Assembly: GCA_964652075.1 (NCBI GenBank)
Contig: CAZYZQ010000001.1
Location: forward strand, 1 to 62,359
Source of the DNA: CAZYZQ01 sp964652075
Lineage (GTDB): Bacteria > Bacillota > Clostridia > Oscillospirales > Oscillospiraceae
DNA: 62,359 nt
Reading direction: 5' to 3'
The notes under the pieces were generated by a model. It did no database searches, was not told the origin of the DNA, and saw nothing but the letters and a program-made list of their open reading frames with translations. Position numbers and translations under genes: made by a program. Below are positions 49,006 through 57,409 of the stretch, piece by piece. Positions within the stretch are counted from its first letter, which is position 1, and every line of letters starts with the position of its first letter.

Positions 49006-50480
49006 CTGCGTTTCCTCCTTACCCAAATATAAATACCAGCGCCAAGATACGCAATGGGGATCACCCCGATAATCAAAATCGTCAACATAGATGCTGTGCC
49101 GCTGTCGATTGTTAGATACTCATAACTCAGGCTCTTGGCATGGATCGAAATACTGCTTGCCTCCGGCTCACACATCCAACTCAAGCTGTTAAGAAAGAGA
49201 TCCAGATTACCGCCGGAGACTTGCATATTGGTCTGATCATCCAACATAGAGGCGGAGGATACCCACACGATGTTTGTTTCGGCTTCGTCATCAATCGTTT
49301 CTGTCACCGCCACTGCCAACGCAAAGGGACCGTCAATATCTCCCGCCTCTTTTTCGTAGGTTGTCAGATTGTAACCGGCCAACTTTGAGAAGGACGAAGC
49401 AGATGTCGTCAAAAGTTCTGTGACCGAAACGGTGTCTCTGGGAGCCGTATCGACAGTCAACCCTTGGGCAATAGGCAGGAGCACATAGTACCCATTTTCC
49501 GACAACGGGCTTGTGATCGTGTGGTATTCAATCTCAGGCAGCAGATAATACGGCGCGTTCCAAATGTAATAATTCTGATTGCTTTCCACCACGACACCTT
49601 CTGCAGCAGTGACGCCATAATACGCCATGACCGCCTCCAGGTTGGTCAGGCTGTCATTTTGGGGCGGATCGGTGATAAGGAGCATGTTGCCGCCCGTCTG
49701 GAGATAGGCCAGCAGCATATCTTTTTCAGTCTCCGAGATATCACTTTGCGGCGCGTAGATCAGCACGCAGTCCGCATCCTCCGGTACGGTTTCCAGTGTT
49801 AGCAACGAGAGTTCCTCAAGCTCAATATTCTCCTGATCTACAGCATTGGAGAATGTGCTGCTCATGGTGGACTCGCCGTGACCCGTCAGGGTGTAGACCT
49901 TGGGGATATTGTCACTGACCACATAGTCGATAGCGGATGTCAACGCACCCTCGCCGGCGAAGCTGACATCGTAGGAGTAGTCGTAATAATAGTTGCTGTA
50001 GTCGTAAGTGTAAATGTCATAATAATCTACATAGCGGTACCGCTCTCCGGACTCAACCACGAGGCTGTTATTGTAGACGCTATCCGCATACTGGCGGACA
50101 AATGTGGGATAGACATCAGGGTCGCGCTTTTCCACATTGATTTGACTGCTGAGTGATTCATATTTGTTCAGCAAGGTTCCCAGCGTACTATCCTCATTCC
50201 CGCTCTGAACAATCCAATAAATATTGACTTGGCTGTCCAGGCTGCGGAGAAGATTCTCTGTCTGATCCGATATGGTAAAGAGCTGATTCGAGGTGGTATC
50301 ATATTGCGTCATGCTGGCTGGAAGAACGCCTACAAGGACATTCAGCACAACAGCAATTGCAAGTACGATGACAGCAGCGACAACGCTGTAACCTCCCACG
50401 CGGAAGGAGCGGGTTTTCAGTGGAGAAATGATATCAAAGGGCTTGTGTGGTCCCTTTGCTTTCAAATCAGTCAGCTTCAT
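49002..50480 (-). CDS. GldG-like ABC auxiliary membrane protein
   Basis: A 492-residue protein: N-terminal membrane segment (YSVVAAVIVLAIAVVLNVLVGVL), an extracytoplasmic domain of the ABC_transp_aux type (LFTISDQTENLLRSLDSQVNIYWIVQSG, KVYTLTGHGESTMSSTFSNAVDQENIELEELSLL, ADCVLIYAPQSDISETEKDMLLAYLQTGGNMLLITDP), and a C-terminal membrane segment (MLTILIIGVIPIAYLGAGIYIWV) ending RRKRR. It is the partner of the permease and ATPase genes, overlapping each neighbour by four bases. In Bacteroidetes the set functions with gliding; in Firmicutes the exported substrate is unknown. Confidence 0.87.
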   Translation of the reverse strand: MKLTDLKAKGPHKPFDIISPLKTRSFRVGGYSVVAAVIVLAIAVVLNVLVGVLPASMTQYDTTSNQLFTISDQTENLLRSLDSQVNIYWIVQSGNEDSTLGTLLNKYESLSSQINVEKRDPDVYPTFVRQYADSVYNNSLVVESGERYRYVDYYDIYTYDYSNYYYDYSYDVSFAGEGALTSAIDYVVSDNIPKVYTLTGHGESTMSSTFSNAVDQENIELEELSLLTLETVPEDADCVLIYAPQSDISETEKDMLLAYLQTGGNMLLITDPPQNDSLTNLEAVMAYYGVTAAEGVVVESNQNYYIWNAPYYLLPEIEYHTITSPLSENGYYVLLPIAQGLTVDTAPRDTVSVTELLTTSASSFSKLAGYNLTTYEKEAGDIDGPFALAVAVTETIDDEAETNIVWVSSASMLDDQTNMQVSGGNLDLFLNSLSWMCEPEASSISIHAKSLSYEYLTIDSGTASMLTILIIGVIPIAYLGAGIYIWVRRKRR

Positions 50481-51343
50481 TCACTCCACCTCCTCTTTTC
50501 CAGTGACTGCACACTCAGAAACAGAAATACACCGATAACCGTCACAAAATAGACGATGCTGGTCACATCAAATACTCCGTCAACAAATACATAAAACCGC
50601 TCAAACAGGGATAGTTTCTCCATGATTTCGGGGAATAGTCCCTCGAAGCTGGTGCTGCTGAATATATAGGCAATCAACAGCGCCCCCTCCAGAACAGCGC
50701 CAACAACCAAGGATATGAATCCGCTTTTTGTCATCAGACGGAAGATCAGCATGAGCAAAAGGACTATGATCGTAAACGCCACAAAAGAGGAGAAAGCGGT
50801 CGTGGAAGCAAAGCTGGCCAGCGAAGAAAGGAAATAGTTTACCAGCATGACTACAAAACACAGTCCGGCTGCAACCGCCTGGCTCTCTGTGATAGATGAA
50901 ATAAACATACCGATGGAGATTAGGGCAGCCCCCAGGAAGAAGAAGCCAATGATCGCACTGAAAGCGGCGGGCAGATAGACATTGCCGAACGCAGTCAGCA
51001 CGATAGGATAAATGCTGACGATGGCAATGGGGATCAGGAACACCACCAACATCGCTCCATACTTGCCCAGCACCACTTTTGTCATGGTCAGGGGCAGAGA
51101 ATAGAGCAGCTGGTCAGTCTTCTGCCGTTTTTCTTCGGCCAGCACCCGCATGGTCAAAATCGGGACGATGACGAGGAATACAAAGGACATCCCACTGAGT
51201 ACATATTCAAAATTGGTCACCGCAGACCGGATATTATAGGCCATCGTATAGATCCCGGCGAACAGCAGCAGAAAAGCGCCGAAAACATATCCGCTCACAT
51301 TGGTAAAGTAAGAGGACAACTCATGACGGAATACGGCTCTCAT
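50477..51343 (-). CDS. ABC-2 type permease, GldF-like
   Basis: A 288-residue protein with six hydrophobic segments; it begins MRAVFRHELSSYFTNVSGYVFGAFLLLFAGIY and contains VIVPILTMRVLAEEKRQKTDQLLYSLPL, the ABC-2 membrane hallmark, and ends LFLSVQSLEKRRW. It forms the membrane channel for the adjacent ATPase. The gene overlaps both neighbours by four bases. Confidence 0.9.
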   Translation of the reverse strand: MRAVFRHELSSYFTNVSGYVFGAFLLLFAGIYTMAYNIRSAVTNFEYVLSGMSFVFLVIVPILTMRVLAEEKRQKTDQLLYSLPLTMTKVVLGKYGAMLVVFLIPIAIVSIYPIVLTAFGNVYLPAAFSAIIGFFFLGAALISIGMFISSITESQAVAAGLCFVVMLVNYFLSSLASFASTTAFSSFVAFTIIVLLLMLIFRLMTKSGFISLVVGAVLEGALLIAYIFSSTSFEGLFPEIMEKLSLFERFYVFVDGVFDVTSIVYFVTVIGVFLFLSVQSLEKRRWSE

Positions 51344-52356
51344 TCCTCGGTCACCTCGCTTTCTTCTTCATCCCCGTCATCAGTAGGGGCATCCATGGTT
51401 TCGCGGTCTGTTACAGGCGTGTCACTACTGGTCAGCTCGATGAAGATATCCTCCAAATTCGCCTTTGCTACGGACATTTGCAGGATAGCCCGCTGGGCGC
51501 GGCTGAAGGCAAAGAAAATATCCCGGCAGATACTGTCACCATCCTGCTGATCTGTATCGATACGCACAGTCCAGCGGTTTTCGCCACTCTCCTGAATATT
51601 CAATGCTGTGATGCAAGATAGGTCGGAAAGAATTTCCTGTGTCTCCTGCTCAGTGGCCTCTGTTACCAATTCCACGGTGGCAGTTCCTGCGAACAGCCTT
51701 TCCAGGTTCTCCGGCGTGTCACAGGCTACCAACTTTCCCTTAGAGATAATGAGAACGGTCTGGCAGACAGCCTGTACCTCGGAGAGAATATGACTGCTGA
51801 GAATGACCGTGTGCTGTTTGCCCAGTTCCTGTATCAAGTCGCGGATCTCGATGATCTGACGGGGATCAAGGCCCACAGTGGGCTCATCCAAAATGATGAC
51901 CTCCGGGTCACCAAGAATCGCCTGCGCAATGCCCACGCGCTGCTTATAGCCCTTGGACAGATTCTTTATCAGACGATCTGCCACATCAGTGATTTGAGTC
52001 ACCTCCATTACATGGTCGATCTGATCACTCAGGCTGCCAGATGGGATACGCTTCGCCCGACCAACAAAGTCAAGATATTCCCTGGGGGTGCGGTCCAGAT
52101 AAAGGGGTGGCTGCTCCGGCAGATAACCGATGAGCCGCTTGGCCTGCTCCGATTGCTCAAAGATATCGAAACCGCCAATTTTCACCTCGCCGGAGCTGGC
52201 GGCCAGACAGCCCGTCATGATGTTCATCGTGGTGGATTTTCCGGCACCGTTTGGGCCAAGAAATCCATAGATCTGTCCCTTTTCAATGGTAAAGGACAAG
52301 TCCGACACAGCCGTATGATCTCCATACCGCTTGGTCAAGTGCTTCACTTCAATCAA
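51340..52356 (-). CDS. ABC transporter ATP-binding protein, GldA-like
   Basis: A 338-residue ATPase: Walker A GPNGAGKST, Q-loop PEQPPLY, signature LSKGYKQRVG, Walker B VIILDEPTVGLDP, H-loop SSHIL. A longer C-terminal part (about residues 225-300, TVELVTEATEQETQEILSDLSCITALNIQ) and an acidic tail (DAPTDDGDEEESEVTEE) are present. It starts with TTG after AAGGAGGAGATTACA. It powers the permease and GldG-like partners encoded immediately downstream. Confidence 0.93.
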   Translation of the reverse strand: MIEVKHLTKRYGDHTAVSDLSFTIEKGQIYGFLGPNGAGKSTTMNIMTGCLAASSGEVKIGGFDIFEQSEQAKRLIGYLPEQPPLYLDRTPREYLDFVGRAKRIPSGSLSDQIDHVMEVTQITDVADRLIKNLSKGYKQRVGIAQAILGDPEVIILDEPTVGLDPRQIIEIRDLIQELGKQHTVILSSHILSEVQAVCQTVLIISKGKLVACDTPENLERLFAGTATVELVTEATEQETQEILSDLSCITALNIQESGENRWTVRIDTDQQDGDSICRDIFFAFSRAQRAILQMSVAKANLEDIFIELTSSDTPVTDRETMDAPTDDGDEEESEVTEE

Positions 52357-52714
52357 TGTAATCTCCTCCTTTTTGCAAAAATGGGTGCACCAGCAGTATG
52401 CATTTTACTGCCGGTACATTTTCAGTTATTCATTTGTAATAGTGTACTGTTCCATAATGACTCCTTACACAATCCAGATATTAATTGCCGGGACGATATA
52501 GTAAACCGAAATTCTTCGGGTGTTTTCCTCCCTCTGGAATGGGAGTTACCAGAGGGTAATTCCAAGGCTCGCTATCTCTTTTCAATACTCCGCACGGAGC
52601 CATAGGCCGGCCTCCTCTCTACAGCATCGATTCAATACGCCCGATTGGATTTATGAACCTATAAAGCACTTGTGTGTATAGCGGTCTTTAGAATCTTTGG
52701 AGATCATTGGATAT
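52357..52714. other. Intergenic region with no recognised gene
   Basis: This 358-base stretch upstream of the ABC operon and downstream of the sigma/cyclophilin gene contains an inverted repeat GCAGTA/TACTGC at 52393-52411 and a short CTCCG/CGGAG hairpin near 52590. No clear promoter pair, RNA gene or reading frame with a ribosome site was found. Confidence 0.5.
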
Positions 52715-54082
52715 TCATTCTGTCCAAATGGTGATAGAAGTTATAATCGGCTGATCTTCTGCGGAGATCGTACCGTTGTTATCTATCGGTTCGGCAGATT
52801 CGCAAATTGCATCTACAATATCCATGCCATCTGTTACATATCCAAATACGGCATAATCGCCGTCCAAATAGGTGCTGTCCTCGTGGACAATAAAGAACTG
52901 AGAGCTGGCGCTGTCATTATCGCTGGAGCGGGCCATGGAGATTGCACCTCTTGTGTGAGAAAGGTCGTTCTCGTACCCGTTATTTGTAAACTCTCCGGTG
53001 ATAGTATTTTCAGATCCGCCAGTCCCATCGCCATTCGGGTCACCTCCCTGCATCATAAAGCCATCGATAATACGATGGAAGGTCAATCCGTCATAGAATC
53101 CGCTCTCCGCAAGATCAACAAAGTTGGCGACCGTAATGGGCGCAGCCTCCTGATCCAACTGGACGGTGATCGTGCCGTAATCCTCAATTGTAATATCGGC
53201 ATAGTAGGTCAGTTCAGCGTCCAAATCACTTGAAATTGAATCATTATCCGTATTCTGATCAACATCTGTGTCCGTATTCAAATCGCTTTCGGAATCGGTG
53301 TCACTCGCGGTCAAAGTCAAATCTTCGTCACCTGTGGTAGTTGAGTCCTTTGACTGCGATGTCATAACGATCCCTATGATCAGAACAAGACATACCGCAA
53401 CCGCGATGGAAGCGATCATGGTCAACTTCTTCCTCTGCTTCTTTTCGATTGGCTTTGCAATGCTGTCAATCGCTGCCGCAACTTGCTCATCAACGGAAGC
53501 AGGGACCTCCGCGTTGGTTTCATTTTTAATAAGAGCGGTGACGATCTCGTAATATGTACGGTTCATTTGTCCTGCCTGGATAATACGTTCAACATTTATT
53601 TCCTCGGCAGTCAGGGCCATCTGGATAGATTTCAAATCGAATTTGAACACTTTGGCTGTCTGCTCATCCGGCATGTTTCCAACTGTGTGCAGAACCAGAA
53701 TAAACCTTTGAAGGTCCGGCAATTCCCTCAATACGAAATCGTCATTGGTTACAGGCGCGTTGGTTTTTGCGGGGCCCATAACAGAAAAGTTCCTGCCATT
53801 GGGCAGACGAAACGCCTTTTCGTTTTTCTTGGAAACCGTCCTTTTACAAAAATCGACCGTGCGGCGCACCGCCAAATTGGTAAAATCGTCTTCACTTTCA
53901 ATTTTACTTGAAGCCAGACTGCCCCAAATATTTTTGAAGACCCAGGCAGTCGCAGCCGTTGCCTGTTCTTCATTTAAAAGAAGTTTTTCCGCAAGGTAGA
54001 ACACCTTTTGCTTGTTCTGTGCATAAAGTTGCTCCATTGCTTTTCGCTGACCGTTCGCGGCCTGTTCCACTATGGTTGCCAT
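52715..54082 (-). CDS. Sigma-factor-like / transmembrane / cyclophilin fusion protein
   Basis: A 455-residue protein. Residues 10-55 resemble ECF sigma region 2 (GQRKAMEQLYAQNKQKVFYLAEKLLLNEEQATAATAWVFKNIW); 117-170 resemble region 4 (LRELPDLQRFILVLHTVGNMPDEQTAKVFKFDLKSIQMAL). A basic stretch (KKQRKK) and one membrane segment (221-240) follow, then an acidic Thr/Asp/Ser linker (241-290) and a cyclophilin domain (291-455) with FHRIIDGFMMQGGDPNGDG (catalytic Arg337), SSQFFIVH and YAVFGYV. The sigma-like part should be inside, the peptidyl-prolyl isomerase outside. The aromatic residue equal to CypA Trp121 is Tyr. ATG at 54082 is 19 bases after an alpha-CTD-like gene. Sigma activity is an inference. 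Confidence 0.8.
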   Translation of the reverse strand: MATIVEQAANGQRKAMEQLYAQNKQKVFYLAEKLLLNEEQATAATAWVFKNIWGSLASSKIESEDDFTNLAVRRTVDFCKRTVSKKNEKAFRLPNGRNFSVMGPAKTNAPVTNDDFVLRELPDLQRFILVLHTVGNMPDEQTAKVFKFDLKSIQMALTAEEINVERIIQAGQMNRTYYEIVTALIKNETNAEVPASVDEQVAAAIDSIAKPIEKKQRKKLTMIASIAVAVCLVLIIGIVMTSQSKDSTTTGDEDLTLTASDTDSESDLNTDTDVDQNTDNDSISSDLDAELTYYADITIEDYGTITVQLDQEAAPITVANFVDLAESGFYDGLTFHRIIDGFMMQGGDPNGDGTGGSENTITGEFTNNGYENDLSHTRGAISMARSSDNDSASSQFFIVHEDSTYLDGDYAVFGYVTDGMDIVDAICESAEPIDNNGTISAEDQPIITSITIWTE

Positions 54083-54101
54083 TATTTTGACCCGCCTTTC
54101 A

Positions 54102-54335
54102 TTATATTGAATTTGCGATTTCGGAGCGGAGAGCACAAATTTCTTCGAGGGCTTTTTTCCCAACGCCCGAGATGGTCTTTAACTCCTCGTCGGTTTTGAA
54201 ATAGAGGTCCTCCATCGTATGCAGCCCTGATTTCAACAGGCTGTTGATTACCCGTTCAGATAAACCCGAGTCACTAATGGGTATTTGCCTCATTTGCTGC
54301 CGTAAGCGTCTGCGCTTATACTTTCCTTTGGACAT
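54102..54335 (-). CDS. Free-standing RNA polymerase alpha-C-terminal-domain-like protein
   Basis: A 77-residue protein: a basic N-terminus (SKGKYKRRRLRQQMR) followed by a single alpha-CTD fold, GLSERVINSLLKSGLHTMEDLYFKTDEELKTISGVGKKALEEI. Compared with bacterial RpoA the DNA-contacting residues match: Arg28 and Asn31 (Arg265, Asn268 in E. coli) and Gly59-Lys61 (Gly296, Lys298); only Ser299 is Ala. The N-terminal alpha dimerisation domain is absent. The ATG at 54335 follows GGAGG by seven bases. It is the first gene of a two-gene unit with the sigma-like fusion. It may bind UP-element-like DNA or a sigma factor; that role is inferred. Confidence 0.85.
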   Translation of the reverse strand: MSKGKYKRRRLRQQMRQIPISDSGLSERVINSLLKSGLHTMEDLYFKTDEELKTISGVGKKALEEICALRSEIANSI

Positions 54336-54716
54336 AGATACACCTCCATATACGCGCATTATACAGAGCAAACCTTAACTGTACTAAAAAGCCGGAAAAC
54401 TTTAATGAACATTTTTACAGTTTCAGTGAAAACCATCCGCTGTATTGCTGTCCTCCTTTTCAGCGCAAACTCATCAAGACCTAACTGAGCAACAAACCTC
54501 CAGAAACCCTCAATCCGTTCTTTGTAATAAAGTCACTGCCAAATTACTGATTTTTTTGTTTTCCCTTTTAGCTACAGTTAATGTTCCTATGATAAGTTTA
54601 TACTTAACAAGGTATATGAATGGCCCCTTTAGGACGCAGCATGATTACAATTCCGTTAGTGCTGCGCTTTTAGACGGTTTGTGATATAATCATTTGTGGG
54701 AAAGGAACAAGATACT
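54336..54716. promoter_or_regulatory. Divergent regulatory region between alpha-CTD-like gene and response regulator
   Basis: Plus strand: an extended -10 TGATATAAT (to 54690), 26 bases before the response-regulator ATG, and a CGCAGCA/TGCTGCG hairpin (54635-54666). Minus strand: TATAAT at 54358-54363, 22 bases before the alpha-CTD-like ATG, without a convincing -35. A 79-residue frame at 54445 lacks a ribosome site and was not accepted. Confidence 0.5.
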
Positions 54717-55388
54717 ATGAGGATTTTACTTGCTGAGGATGAGCGCTCTCTTGCAAGGGCAATTGTGAAAATTTTTGAAAAAAACAATTATTCTGCCGAT
54801 GCGGTTCATAACGGAGAAGATGCCCTCCAGTATATTGAGTCGGGGAATTATGATGTTGCTGTACTGGATATCATGATGCCTAAAATGGACGGTATCACTG
54901 TATTAAAGAAAGTAAGGGAACACGGTAATTCCATTCCGATTTTGATGCTTACAGCAAAATCGGAGGTTGATGATAAGGTGCTGGGGTTGGATAGCGGAGC
55001 GAACTATTATCTTACCAAACCCTTTGACTCCAAAGAGCTGCTGGCAAGTATACGGGCCATTACAAGAACCGGAACGACTTCAGATTCCAAGCTTTCATTC
55101 GGTAATATCACATTGGATCGGGCCACCTTTGAACTTTCATCATCAACGGGTAGTTTTCGTCTGGCTAATCGGGAATTTCAAATGATGGAGCTTCTAATGG
55201 CAAATCCACATCATATTATTTCGGCCGAACGCTTTCTGGAAAAGATATGGGGGTACGATACCGAAACGGAGATCAGCGTTGTTTGGGTGTACATTTCCTA
55301 CCTTCGCAAAAAATTACTCGCACTTCATGCAGACATTCAGATTAAAGCTTCCAGAAACGCAGGCTACGCTTTGGAGGAATCCACATGA
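54717..55388 (+). CDS. OmpR-family response regulator
   Basis: A 223-residue regulator. The receiver domain has RILLAEDERSLARAIV (acidic pocket Glu8, Asp9), VAVLDIMMPKMDG (phosphoacceptor Asp51), LMLTAKSE and YLTKPF (Lys). The C-terminal winged helix is LTNREFQMMELL-like (LANREFQMMELLMANPHHIISAERFLEKIWGYDTETEISVVWVYISYLRKKL). It is activated by the kinase gene that overlaps its stop by four bases. The ATG at 54717 is preferred to a GTG 21 bases upstream, because AAAGGA lies at suitable distance. Targets are unknown; the adjacent alarmone/polyphosphate cluster is a reasonable guess. Confidence 0.93.
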   Translation: MRILLAEDERSLARAIVKIFEKNNYSADAVHNGEDALQYIESGNYDVAVLDIMMPKMDGITVLKKVREHGNSIPILMLTAKSEVDDKVLGLDSGANYYLTKPFDSKELLASIRAITRTGTTSDSKLSFGNITLDRATFELSSSTGSFRLANREFQMMELLMANPHHIISAERFLEKIWGYDTETEISVVWVYISYLRKKLLALHADIQIKASRNAGYALEEST

Positions 55389-56698
55389 TACGAAAACTGA
55401 GAACGAAGTTCATCTTTTTGGCCATGTCCTCACTGTTTGTCCTTTTGCTGTTTATTATCGCTGGTATGAATCTACTAAACTATAATTCAGTGGCAAGAGA
55501 AGCGGATGAGATATTATCCATAATTTCGCAGAATAAAGGTATTTTCCCGGATTTCGGCGAAAATCGGGACGGAATGTTCCCTGCAGATATGTCACCGGAG
55601 ATTCCGTATGAATCGAGATATTTTTCTATTCTATTAAGTGATTCCGGTCAAGTGCTTCATGCTGAAATGAGTCAGATTATCGCTGTGGATAAAGATACGG
55701 CGACCGAGTATGCGAATAAAATTATTCAATCAGATAGTAGCAGTGGGTTTGTAGATAACTTCCGATATATTAAGACACAGGAGGAAAACGGTATCCGTGT
55801 TACTTTTCTTGACTGCGGAAGGAAACTGGATATTTTTCAGAACTTTTTGATCATCAGCATCATCATGGCACTATCAGGGTATCTCGTTGTATTCGTTGTT
55901 ATATCCATATTTTCAAAAAAATTCATCCACCCCGTCGCAGAGAGTTATGAGAAGCAAAAACGCTTCATCACGGATGCCGGACACGAGATCAAAACGCCGC
56001 TTACAATCATAAACTCCAATGTCGATCTCCTGAAAATGGATATCGGGGATAACGAATGTTTGGAAGACATTCAGCAGCAAGCAAAACGACTTACTGCGCT
56101 AACAAACGATCTGATTTATTTGGCGCGCATGGAGGAATCCGAGAATACATTGCAAATGATTGAGTTTCCGGTTTCTGAAATAGTGCTGGAAGCCGCAATG
56201 CCATTTAAAACATTGGCAGAGACTCAACAAAAACAATTCGTATGTAATGTGCAACCGATGTTATCCATGCAAGGGAACGATAAAACCATACAGCAATTGG
56301 TCTCCATACTTATGGATAATGCCATTAAATATTCGCCGTCCAACGGGGTTGTATCGCTAAATTTGGTGCGCCAAAATAAAAATCTTGCCCTGATCGTATT
56401 TAATACAACCGAAACCTTTGTTCCATCCGAAAGCCTTCATCATGTGTTTGACCGTTTCTATCGAACCGATCCTTCCCGCAATTCAGAAACTGGCGGTCAT
56501 GGCATCGGGCTTTCAGTTGCAAAAGCCATCGTTACAGCGCACAATGGGCAAATCAACGCGCAAACGCAGGATGGGCACTCTTTTCAGATCACAGCAACTT
56601 TTCCTATTAATAACCACGAAAAAGGTGCGCCTCCAACTCCGTGGAGACGCGCCTTTTCATATCTGTTCGGGTGCCACCCAAAAACGATCTGCTTTTAA
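55385..56698 (+). CDS. Membrane sensor histidine kinase
   Basis: A 437-residue kinase with two membrane segments (FIFLAMSSLFVLLLFIIAGMNLL and NFLIISIIMALSGYLVVFVVISIF) enclosing an extracellular sensor of about 130 residues, a HisKA domain with phosphoacceptor His in DAGHEIKTPLTIINSN, and HATPase_c (SILMDNAIKYSPSNG, FDRFYRTDPSRNSETGGHGIGLSVAKAIVTAHNGQ). The last 27 or so residues (after FPINNHEK) are encoded over a hairpin that looks like a transcription terminator, so the natural C-terminus may have been shorter. It is coupled to the response regulator. Confidence 0.93.
   Translation: MIRKLRTKFIFLAMSSLFVLLLFIIAGMNLLNYNSVAREADEILSIISQNKGIFPDFGENRDGMFPADMSPEIPYESRYFSILLSDSGQVLHAEMSQIIAVDKDTATEYANKIIQSDSSSGFVDNFRYIKTQEENGIRVTFLDCGRKLDIFQNFLIISIIMALSGYLVVFVVISIFSKKFIHPVAESYEKQKRFITDAGHEIKTPLTIINSNVDLLKMDIGDNECLEDIQQQAKRLTALTNDLIYLARMEESENTLQMIEFPVSEIVLEAAMPFKTLAETQQKQFVCNVQPMLSMQGNDKTIQQLVSILMDNAIKYSPSNGVVSLNLVRQNKNLALIVFNTTETFVPSESLHHVFDRFYRTDPSRNSETGGHGIGLSVAKAIVTAHNGQINAQTQDGHSFQITATFPINNHEKGAPPTPWRRAFSYLFGCHPKTICF
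56619..56656 (+). terminator. Hairpin within the 3' end of the kinase gene
   Basis: AAAGGTGCGCCTCCA pairs (with G-T pairs) with TGGAGACGCGCCTTTT. It has the look of a rho-independent terminator but lies before the stop codon at 56696-56698. Confidence 0.6.
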
Positions 56699-56752
56699 GT
56701 CCAGTTAAGCCTTCTGTACTATAATCACAATAAATTCTTAGGAGGAGGTGAT

Positions 56753-57409
56753 TTGTGTTTGACCCACGAAGAATTCTATGGTTCGGCATTAGATGACCTG
56801 AAGCTGGCGAAGCAACAGCTTCTCGAACTGGTTCACCTGTATTCTGATACTGAAACAAAAGACAGTCCGTTTAAGGCTGTCGTATACTGCTGTTCGCGCA
56901 TAAAATCACCGAGCAGTGTTATACAAAAACTGGAACGGCTGGGCTTTGCACAAACTGTCGAGACCGCATTGACCAATTTATACGATGTTGTTGGTATACG
57001 TGTCGTCTGTTCTTTTGCGGAGGATGTATACCGAATTGTCGCATGGCTCAAAAAGCAATCGCTAATCCAGTTTCAAAATGAAAAAGATTATTACGCGTAC
57101 CCAAAGCCAAACGGATACCGAAGTTATCATGTTCAGTTAAAGGTTTTTATTGCAGAAAACAAAGTATTTCCTGCCGAGATACAGGTTCGCACGATTGCTA
57201 CAGATTTTTGGGCAACGCTGGAACACCAAATCAAGTACAAAAAGAATTTACCACATGAAACCATCATTCGTAATGAGCTTAAGCAATGCGCAGATGAAAT
57301 AGCCTCCGTTGATTTATCTATGCAAACAATCCGAGACGTCATCCGCGAATCGCTTCTCATAGCTGAAAATAAGGAAGAAGGAGGAAAACACAATGGACTA
57401 TCGTCATGA
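56753..57409 (+). CDS. Small alarmone synthetase, (p)ppGpp synthetase domain only
   Basis: A 218-residue RelA/SpoT-type synthetase without hydrolase or ACT domains. Motifs are CCSRIKSPSSVIQKLERLG (Arg49, Lys51), LYDVVGIRVVC (Asp78, Arg83), YPKPNGYRSYHVQLKVF (116-131) and AEIQVRTIATDFWATLEHQIKYK (Glu142, Arg146), all of which are needed for pyrophosphate transfer from ATP to GTP/GDP, so it should be active. The start is a TTG at 56753 (or 56759) after GGAGGAGG. A TATAAT -10 lies at 56720-56725. Its 3' end overlaps the VTC gene by 17 bases. Confidence 0.9.
   Translation: MCLTHEEFYGSALDDLKLAKQQLLELVHLYSDTETKDSPFKAVVYCCSRIKSPSSVIQKLERLGFAQTVETALTNLYDVVGIRVVCSFAEDVYRIVAWLKKQSLIQFQNEKDYYAYPKPNGYRSYHVQLKVFIAENKVFPAEIQVRTIATDFWATLEHQIKYKKNLPHETIIRNELKQCADEIASVDLSMQTIRDVIRESLLIAENKEEGGKHNGLSS

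Noticed and set aside
54445..54684. 79-residue plus-strand frame between the alpha-CTD-like gene and the response regulator
   Set aside because: No ribosome site, and the response-regulator promoter elements lie inside it.
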